Assembly: GCA_003538495.1 (NCBI GenBank)
Contig: DPSD01000400.1
Coordinates: forward strand, 1 to 7,629
Length of the DNA: 7,629 bases
Origin: Accumulibacter sp.
Lineage (GTDB): Bacteria > Pseudomonadota > Gammaproteobacteria > Burkholderiales > Rhodocyclaceae
Direction of reading: 5' to 3'
Shown: piece by piece, positions 1-5,301 of the stretch
How the letters are laid out: every line of letters begins with the position of its first letter
How positions within the stretch are numbered: position 1 is the first letter of the stretch
Notes under the pieces: model-generated
Told to the model about the DNA's origin: nothing
The model's input: only the letters and a program-made list of their open reading frames with translations
The model's database searches: none
Translations under genes and position numbers: made by a program

Positions 1-35
1 GTGCATTGACGCCGACTGGAACGTAGAGTCTTTTC

Positions 36-40
36 AGGAG
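36..40 (+). promoter_or_regulatory. Ribosome binding site of the AAA ATPase gene
   Basis: An AGGAG sequence lies 7 bases before the ATG at position 48. This is a near-ideal Shine-Dalgarno and spacing, and it supports that ATG as the true start even though the resulting protein has a basic, low-complexity N-terminal tail before the ATPase fold. The 35 bases before it are too short to identify a promoter. Confidence 0.7.
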
Positions 41-47
41 TTACGTC

Positions 48-1400
48 ATGGCCGTAAAAGGCACAGTTTCACCGAACAAGCCGGGTAAGCGGAATGTTGG
101 TAAGGCACCTGGAAATGCGCTGACTGCAATTTCGGTTGTCGGCTACAAATCGCTGACCGACAGGCAGCGAATGGAGATTCGCCCATTGACACTGCTGGCT
201 GGGGCCAATAGCGGTGGAAAATCCAGCATCATGCAGCCCTTATTGCTCCTGAAGCAGACTATGGACGCCCCCTACGATTCCGGTAGTCTTCTGTTGGGTG
301 GGCCAAATGTGCGCCTGACTTCTGCAACCCAGTTGTTGTCGAAAAACTCGAGTTCACGTTCCGTTGACGAATTTTCCATCGACTTCGAGATTGGCAGGAA
401 GAAGATTGGACTCTGCTTTCGCCAGGTTCCGCGCAGGGGGCTGGAGATATTCAGCAACACTATTTCGGATGGAAAAACAGACATCGTTCTGACCTTGGGG
501 AACGACTTTCCATGGGATATCCAGAAGATTCTGTCTGACTACGGATTGCTGGATAAGATATTTCAGAAAGCGGAAGCCAGAGTTGTTCGTGACAGATGTT
601 TTCTCGCTGTCGAAATAGTGACGTCCCACGGTGAGTTTAAACTGCCAATGTTACATGGTGGAGAAAGGCTTGCGTCATTGATCGCAAAACTGATACATGT
701 TCCTGGCTTGCGTGGGAATCCTGAGCGCAACTACAAGACGACCGCGGTTGGCGATTCGTTCCCGGGGACGTTCGAAAACTATGTGGCGAGCGTGATCCAG
801 TATTGGCAATCAAGCAGGGATGCTCGGCTGTCACGTTTGAACAAGCAACTGGAAAACCTCGGGCTGACATGGAAGGTCATGGCCGAGCAAAAGGATGAAA
901 CGCAAGTTGAATTGAAAGTCGGACGCTTGCCGCACGGACTGCAAGGAGGCGCGCACGATCTGGTAAGCATTGCCGATGTCGGGTTCGGCGTTTCTCAAGC
1001 ATTGCCCGTTCTGGTAGCGCTGCTCGCGGCTGAGTCGGGGCAAGTGGTTTATGTTGAGCAACCCGAGATCCATTTGCACCCGAGCGCGCAACGCGCCATG
1101 GCCGGCGTTCTGGCCGAGGCTGCAAAAAAAGGGGCTATTGTTGTCGTGGAAACGCACAGTGCACTGCTTCTTCGCGGGATTCAGACCCTGGTTGCGAAGG
1201 ATGAATTACCCCAGGAATTGGTGAAATTGCACTGGTTTCAACGCGACAAATTCGGAAAGACCATAATCACCAGTTCCGACCTCGATGAATCTGGTGCATT
1301 CGGGGATTGGCCGGAGGATTTCGACGAGGTTGAGCTGGATGCCGACAACGAGTATCTTTCGGCTGCGGAAGCGAAATTGTCCGGAAATGTCGGGCTGTGA
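48..1400 (+). CDS. AAA family ATPase, ABC/RecF-like, DUF3696 type
   Basis: A 450-residue P-loop ATPase of the ABC/RecF/OLD-like class. A basic tail (about 1-24) precedes the fold. Walker A is G52-x4-G57-K58-S59. A middle insert (about 95-300) contains an LRGNPERNY segment (221-229). The ABC-type signature region is DVGFGVSQ (310-317). Walker B is VVYVEQPEIHLHP (333-345), with Glu-Gln where many relatives have Asp-Glu, and the H-loop is ETH (368-370). A C-terminal WPEDF (421-425) matches the WPEGFF-like hallmark I associate with DUF3696. I see no TOPRIM nuclease domain after the ATPase, so it is not a complete OLD nuclease. Such proteins usually dimerise on ATP and act as sensors or motors for a partner, here most likely the PIN-like protein whose GTG start overlaps this stop codon. 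GC content is lower than in the nitrate genes. The family is well supported; the role in defence or toxicity is inference. Confidence 0.9.
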   Translation: MAVKGTVSPNKPGKRNVGKAPGNALTAISVVGYKSLTDRQRMEIRPLTLLAGANSGGKSSIMQPLLLLKQTMDAPYDSGSLLLGGPNVRLTSATQLLSKNSSSRSVDEFSIDFEIGRKKIGLCFRQVPRRGLEIFSNTISDGKTDIVLTLGNDFPWDIQKILSDYGLLDKIFQKAEARVVRDRCFLAVEIVTSHGEFKLPMLHGGERLASLIAKLIHVPGLRGNPERNYKTTAVGDSFPGTFENYVASVIQYWQSSRDARLSRLNKQLENLGLTWKVMAEQKDETQVELKVGRLPHGLQGGAHDLVSIADVGFGVSQALPVLVALLAAESGQVVYVEQPEIHLHPSAQRAMAGVLAEAAKKGAIVVVETHSALLLRGIQTLVAKDELPQELVKLHWFQRDKFGKTIITSSDLDESGAFGDWPEDFDEVELDADNEYLSAAEAKLSGNVGL

Positions 1401-1939
1401 AGGAAGGTCGTTCAAGCCGCCTGGTGATTGATGCGTCTGTCGCGCGTGCTTCGGGTGGTATCGAGGCCGTCCATCCGACGGCAAGGGTTGTACGTGATTT
1501 TTTGCGGGAGGTATTGATCATCTGCCACCGAGCCGTAATGACCCCGGCGATAAGAGTGGAGTGGGACAGGCACGAGTCTGTTTTTGCGAGAAAATGGCGA
1601 AGATCCATGGTTGCCCGGAAGAAGCTGGTCATTCTTGACCTGCAAGAGAGCTCCGATTTAAGGGCGGCCATTAATGATGGGCCTGCTTCGGAAAACGACA
1701 AGTCCACGATGATCAAGGATTTGCTGTTGGTGGAAGCAGCAATTGCCACAGACGAACGAATCGTTGCCCTGGATGACAAAGTGCAAGCGCTGTTCAGTGT
1801 GGAGTCAAAGAGGATACCGGGGCTGCGAGATATTATCTGGATTAATCCGGTCACCAATCCGGCAGGGGCAATGGCTTTGTTGAGCGGGGGCGGCGACCAA
1901 CGGCAATGGACGTTGGTGGCAATGAGCCGCGAGACTTGA
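1397..1939 (+). CDS. PIN-like domain protein, putative nuclease partner of the AAA ATPase
   Basis: A 180-residue protein that I do not recognise as a named family but that reads as a PIN-like fold. It opens with LVIDAS, placing an acidic residue (D12) at the end of the first strand. E55 lies in TPAIRVEWDRH, D108 in KDLLLVEAA, and D126/D127 follow the strand IVALDD. This spacing fits the usual four-acid metal site of PIN ribonucleases such as VapC. No signal peptide or membrane segment is visible. The GTG start overlaps the ATPase stop as GTGA, and no strong ribosome site precedes it, so translation is probably coupled to the upstream gene. The C-terminal 30 residues (about 150-180) lie beyond the PIN core and have no recognised motif. 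There is no small antitoxin gene beside it as in VapBC, so the ATPase may be its controller. The PIN assignment rests on motif reading; RNase activity is inference. Confidence 0.72.
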   Translation: MKEGRSSRLVIDASVARASGGIEAVHPTARVVRDFLREVLIICHRAVMTPAIRVEWDRHESVFARKWRRSMVARKKLVILDLQESSDLRAAINDGPASENDKSTMIKDLLLVEAAIATDERIVALDDKVQALFSVESKRIPGLRDIIWINPVTNPAGAMALLSGGGDQRQWTLVAMSRET

Positions 1940-1940
1940 C

Positions 1941-1966
1941 CGTGGTGCGGCCTGGCAGCGGCCACG
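1941..1966. terminator. Possible bidirectional terminator hairpin between convergent genes
   Basis: The 28 bases between the PIN-like gene stop (1939) and the kinase gene stop (1968) contain the inverted repeat CGTGG (1941-1945) / CCACG (1962-1966) around a GC-rich 16-base interior. It is placed where a shared terminator would sit. No T-run follows on either strand, so it is weak as an intrinsic terminator and could be chance in GC-rich DNA. Confidence 0.3.
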
Positions 1967-1967
1967 C

Positions 1968-3650
1968 TCAGCGCGCCAGCAACATCAGCAAAACCAGGTT
2001 GAGCAGCAGCGAAACGCCGGCGATGATCCGCCAGGTGAGTAGCGGGTTGCGCATCGCCAGTGGTGTGACCGGTGGCCGGCCGACCGGGCGGTTGGCGCCG
2101 CGCTCCAGTGCCAGCAGGAATTCCTCGGCGGTCTCGAAGCGCTGCGCCGGGTCTTTGGCGACCGCCTTGAGCAGTGCATTCTCCAGCCAGCCGGGGATGT
2201 CTGGCCGGTAACGCGTCGGCGCGATCGGTTCGCCAAATCTGGGGTGCTGGAAGGGCTCGATCTCGCCGTAGGGGTATTTGCGCGTCAGCAGGTGGTACAG
2301 CGTGACGCCGGCGGCATAAAGGTCGTGCGGCGGGCCGGCCTGCTCGCCGGCGAACAGCTCCGGTGCCATGTAGCTGGGGGTGCCCGGGCTGCCGGCGGCG
2401 GGGTCGTCTTCCGACAGGCTGATCGCGACGCCGAGGTCGAGAATGCGCAGGCGGCCGTCGCGGCCGATGTGGATGTTGTCGGGTTTGATGTCGCGGTGCG
2501 CGACGTCGAGCCGGTGCAGCGCCGACAGCCCCTTGATCAGCCGGATGCCGTGCTGGACGGCGTCGGCGACGGTGAAATGCAGGTCGGCGTCGAGCATTCG
2601 CTGCAGCGTTGCGCCCTCGTGCCAGGTCTGCAGGTAGTACAGGCAGCTGCGTCCTTCGGCTGGCAGCAGTTGCGCGAAGAATGGCGAGGAGATGCGTCGT
2701 CCTCGCCACTCCTCCATGATCAGCGCACGGATCTCGTCGGGGTCGTCGGCCAACTCCGGGCGCAGCGTCTTGAGCACCAGCTGCTGGCCAGACGCCTGGT
2801 CGGTGACGCGGTAGAGCAGCGTCGCGCGTGAGTCGTGCAGCACTTCGTCGATCAGCAGCCCGTCGATTTCCTGGCCCGGCTTGAAGAGCGGCGGCAGCGG
2901 CAGGCGCGCGGTGCCCTCGAGCGAGTCGCGCAGGTTCTCGGGTGGCAGCTCTTCGATTCGCGCGACGACGGCGCTGGCGTTGTCCTGGCCGCCGGCGGCG
3001 AGCGCCAGGCTGGTCAGCGACGCAGCGGCCTGTTGCGCGTCGGGATGGGCAAGCAACGTCGCGCGGATGCGCGCATCGCCGAGGACGCCCCACACGCCGT
3101 CGGAACAGAGCAGGAAACAGTCGCCCTCTTTCAGTTCGCCGTCGGCGAAGTCGATCCGGAAATGACGGTCGAGGCCGACCGCGCGCGACAGCACGTTCTT
3201 CAGCTCCGGGTGTTCCCAGAGGTGGTCGACGGTCAGTTGCGTGCAGCCGCCATCGCGCAACAGGTAGAGCCGCGAATCGCCGACGTGGCCGCTGACGTAG
3301 CGGCGGCCACGCAGGACCAGCATGGTCAGCGTCGTGGCCATGCCGGTGAGCTCCGGTTGCCGGCCGGCTTCGGCCATCACCCAGCGGTTGAGCGGCACGA
3401 CGACCTTTTCCAGCGCGTGCGGAACGCTCCAGGTGTCGGGTGTCGCGTAGTAGTCGGAGAGCAGGCCGCGGACGGTGTATTCGGCCGCTTCGCGCCCGCC
3501 CTGATGGCCGCCGACGCCGTCGGCAAGGGCAGCGATCAGCCCCTTGTTTTCGAGTTCCGCCCCGTGTGGGGTGACCATGCCGCAGAAATCCTCGTTGCGC
3601 TGGCGCGGACCGGTCAGCGAGGAATGGCCGATGTCAACCTTTAGCGGCAT
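1968..3650 (-). CDS. Bifunctional PP2C phosphatase / Ser-Thr protein kinase, membrane-anchored, nitrate operon
   Basis: A 560-residue fusion. The N-terminal half (about 1-235) is a PP2C/PPM phosphatase: RNED (18-21), DGVGGH (44-49), GHVGDSR (121-127), SDGVW (183-187) and QDNAS (222-226), with metal ligands D44, D184 and D223 present. The second half (about 260-517) is a Hanks-type kinase: VLK lysine K294, probable helix-C Glu E314, HRDIKPDN (385-392), DLG instead of DFG (405-407), APE (429-431). The glycine-rich ATP loop is not recognisable (around 268-280). A hydrophobic helix (542-559) ends the protein, so both enzymatic domains should face the cytoplasm. A GGAG (3661-3664) lies 10 bases before the ATG. 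It is the last gene of the nitrate operon, separated from nasA by 84 bases holding a hairpin. A similar kinase/phosphatase sits in the nas locus of Pseudomonas aeruginosa (PA1782, from memory), supporting a regulatory role in nitrate/nitrite uptake or reduction. The substrate is unknown. Confidence 0.92.
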   Translation of the reverse strand: MPLKVDIGHSSLTGPRQRNEDFCGMVTPHGAELENKGLIAALADGVGGHQGGREAAEYTVRGLLSDYYATPDTWSVPHALEKVVVPLNRWVMAEAGRQPELTGMATTLTMLVLRGRRYVSGHVGDSRLYLLRDGGCTQLTVDHLWEHPELKNVLSRAVGLDRHFRIDFADGELKEGDCFLLCSDGVWGVLGDARIRATLLAHPDAQQAAASLTSLALAAGGQDNASAVVARIEELPPENLRDSLEGTARLPLPPLFKPGQEIDGLLIDEVLHDSRATLLYRVTDQASGQQLVLKTLRPELADDPDEIRALIMEEWRGRRISSPFFAQLLPAEGRSCLYYLQTWHEGATLQRMLDADLHFTVADAVQHGIRLIKGLSALHRLDVAHRDIKPDNIHIGRDGRLRILDLGVAISLSEDDPAAGSPGTPSYMAPELFAGEQAGPPHDLYAAGVTLYHLLTRKYPYGEIEPFQHPRFGEPIAPTRYRPDIPGWLENALLKAVAKDPAQRFETAEEFLLALERGANRPVGRPPVTPLAMRNPLLTWRIIAGVSLLLNLVLLMLLAR

Positions 3651-3675
3651 GCAGACGCTGCTCCGTAAACGAGAA

Positions 3676-3711
3676 GGGGGCGGAAGGTACGCAATGTACC
3701 CTGCCGCCCCC
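3676..3711 (-). terminator. Strong intercistronic hairpin between nasA and the kinase gene (terminator or attenuator)
   Basis: GGGGGCGG (3676-3683) pairs perfectly with CCGCCCCC (3704-3711), and inside it GGTAC (3686-3690) pairs with GTACC (3696-3700), leaving a 5-base loop and a small 2/3-base internal bulge. The stem begins 23 bases after the nasA stop and ends 25 bases before the kinase ATG. On the transcribed strand it is followed by TTCTCGTTTACGG, a poor and interrupted U-tract, so termination may be partial. It could equally protect the nirBD-nasA message from 3' decay. The structure is visible; the function is inferred. Confidence 0.6.
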
Positions 3712-3734
3712 GGCTGTTGAAAGGATTCGCCGGA

Positions 3735-4946
3735 TCAGATCTTGGCGGCGGTGAGGTGCGCCGCACCCCAGGTGGTGCGCCAGCGGTTCTTGACCGCGCT
3801 CAGTCCGGCAAGCGCCAGCAATGCCAGCGCGGCGAAGATCAGGAAGCCGACCTGGTAGCTGCCGGTGAGCTGCTTGGCGTAGCCCAGCGACGACGCCAGG
3901 TAGAAGCCGCCGACGCCGCCAGCCATGCCGACCAGTCCGGTCATGACGCCGATTTCCTTGCGGAAGCGCTGCGGCACCAACTGGAACACCGCGCCGTTAC
4001 CCATGCCCAGCGCCAGCATCGCGCCGACAAAGGCGAGCAGTGCCATCCACGCCTCGGGCAGGCCGACGCTGACGATGCCCAGGAAGATCGCGGCGAAGAC
4101 GTACATCACCGACAGGCTCTTGATGCCGCCGATGCGGTCGGCGACGTTGCCGCCGATCGGCCGTACCAGCGAACCGGCGAAGACGCAGGCGGCGGTGAAG
4201 AAGCCGGCGGTTTTGGCGTCGAGCCCGTACTGGATGTTGAAGTAGATGGTCAGCGACGAGGCCAGGCCGACGAAACCGCCGAAGGTCACCGAGTAGAAGA
4301 ACATGAACCACCAGGCGTCGGTGTCCTTGAGCACTTTCAGGTACTCGGCGAGCGACTTCGGCGGCGGGCATTCGGGCGAGTCCTTGGCGGCGATCATGTA
4401 GTAGATGAAGACCAGCAGCAGCGGCAGCAGCGCCAGCCCGAAGACGTTGGTCCAGCCGTAGGCGATCGCCAGGCTCGGCGCGATCAGCGCCGCCAGCGCG
4501 GTGCCCGAGTTGCCGGCGCCGGCGATGCCCAGCGCCGTTCCCTGGTGTTCGGGTGGATACCAGCGCGAGGCGAGTGGCAGCGCGACCGCGAACGAGGCGC
4601 CGGCAACGCCGAGAAAGACGCCCAGAATCAGCGTCTGCTGGTAGCTGTGCACGCCCAGGTACCAGGCGAAGAACAGCGAGACCATCACCACCACCTGGCC
4701 GATGGCGCCGGTCATTTTCGGCTTCAGGTGGTCGACCATCAGGCCCATGACGATTCGCAGCAGCGCCCCGGCAAGCACCGGCGTGGCGACCATCATTCCC
4801 TTCTGGGCGTGCGTCAGGCCGAGATCGCTGGCGATCTGGACGCCGAGCGGGCCGAGCATCACCCAGACCATGAACGCCAGGTCGAAGTAGAGAAACGAAG
4901 CGATGAGTGTCGGCCGGTGGCCGGCCTTCCAGAACGAGTTGTCCAT
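3735..4946 (-). CDS. nasA: Nitrate/nitrite transporter, NNP family of the major facilitator superfamily
   Basis: A 403-residue, highly hydrophobic protein with the pattern of about 12 membrane helices and no large central loop. It imports nitrate, and possibly nitrite, across the inner membrane for assimilation. Both nitrate signature motifs are visible: GIAGAGNSGTA (140-150) in helix 5 and GMAGGVGGF (340-348) in helix 11. The two substrate-binding arginines expected in helices 2 and 8 are present as R64 (ALLRIVMG) and R262 (SLVRPIGG). The length suits assimilatory NasA proteins rather than the longer NarK of E. coli (about 460 residues). The ATG follows the nirD stop by 29 bases with only a weak ribosome site, consistent with operon co-transcription. 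Direction (import versus nitrate/nitrite exchange) cannot be read from sequence; the neighbouring assimilatory NirBD and absence of respiratory nar genes in the window favour import. Confidence 0.93.
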   Translation of the reverse strand: MDNSFWKAGHRPTLIASFLYFDLAFMVWVMLGPLGVQIASDLGLTHAQKGMMVATPVLAGALLRIVMGLMVDHLKPKMTGAIGQVVVMVSLFFAWYLGVHSYQQTLILGVFLGVAGASFAVALPLASRWYPPEHQGTALGIAGAGNSGTALAALIAPSLAIAYGWTNVFGLALLPLLLVFIYYMIAAKDSPECPPPKSLAEYLKVLKDTDAWWFMFFYSVTFGGFVGLASSLTIYFNIQYGLDAKTAGFFTAACVFAGSLVRPIGGNVADRIGGIKSLSVMYVFAAIFLGIVSVGLPEAWMALLAFVGAMLALGMGNGAVFQLVPQRFRKEIGVMTGLVGMAGGVGGFYLASSLGYAKQLTGSYQVGFLIFAALALLALAGLSAVKNRWRTTWGAAHLTAAKI

Positions 4947-4975
4947 TGTCGTGGTCCGTTGGTTAGATTGAGAGC

Positions 4976-5284
4976 TCAGATTTCAAGAAAAACCGTGCCA
5001 CTTTCGACGCGGATCGGGTAGCGGCGCGAGCAGCCCTGGTCGGGGGCGACTGCCTCGCCGGAGTCCAGGTGCAGCTTCCAGCCGTGCAGAGGGCAGGTCA
5101 CCTGGTTGCCATGGACCATTCCCTGCGACAGCGGACCGCCCTTGTGCGGGCAGCGGTCGCGCAGGGCAAAGACCTCGTTGCTCGAGGTACGGAAGACTGC
5201 GATGTCGCCACTCGTTGACCTGACCACGCGACTTCCCAGTTTCGGGATGTCGTCAATCCTGCAGATCGATTTCCATTCAGCCAT
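4976..5284 (-). CDS. nirD: Nitrite reductase (NADH) small subunit, Rieske-type
   Basis: A 102-residue protein starting MAEWKSICRI. It partners NirB in the cytoplasmic NADH-dependent reduction of nitrite to ammonium. It has a Rieske [2Fe-2S] fold with all four ligands: C45-P-H47 in DRCPHKGGPLS and C64-P-L-H67 in VTCPLHGW. E. coli NirD, as I recall, has lost these ligands, so this protein is closer to the Rieske-containing NirD/NasE type. The reading frame stays open far upstream through nirB, but the ATG at 5284 is the right start: it begins 17 bases after the nirB stop, has a GGAG 7 bases ahead, and gives the usual length of about 100-110 residues. Co-transcribed with nirB and nasA. Confidence 0.95.
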   Translation of the reverse strand: MAEWKSICRIDDIPKLGSRVVRSTSGDIAVFRTSSNEVFALRDRCPHKGGPLSQGMVHGNQVTCPLHGWKLHLDSGEAVAPDQGCSRRYPIRVESGTVFLEI

Positions 5285-5291
5285 TTCTGTT

Positions 5292-5295
5292 CTCC
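5292..5295 (-). promoter_or_regulatory. Ribosome binding site fixing the nirD start
   Basis: GGAG on the minus strand lies 7 bases before the ATG at 5284 and within the 17-base gap after the nirB stop. It decides the nirD start, since the frame is open for more than 1 kb further upstream. Confidence 0.65.
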
Positions 5296-5301
5296 AGTCC
5301 G

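Noticed and set aside
1010..1090. Glu-Gln in place of Asp-Glu in the ATPase Walker B as a sign of inactivation
   Set aside because: From memory the VEQPEIHLHP form is usual in DUF3696-type ATPases, so it is better read as a family trait than as a loss of function.
48..1400. The ATPase as an OLD-family nuclease like GajA
   Set aside because: The C-terminus after the H-loop is only about 80 residues and shows a DUF3696-like WPEDF motif, with no TOPRIM acidic motifs.
1267..3093. A 608-codon open frame on the minus strand, very rich in Arg, Ala and Pro
   Set aside because: It runs out of frame through the kinase gene, whose own frame shows full PP2C and kinase motifs, and crosses into the PIN-like and ATPase genes antisense. 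It is a by-product of high GC with no recognisable domain.
3717..5021. A 434-codon open frame on the plus strand opposite nasA
   Set aside because: Highly charged, His/Gln/Arg/Glu-rich composition typical of the antisense of a hydrophobic membrane protein in GC-rich DNA; no motif and nasA is certain.
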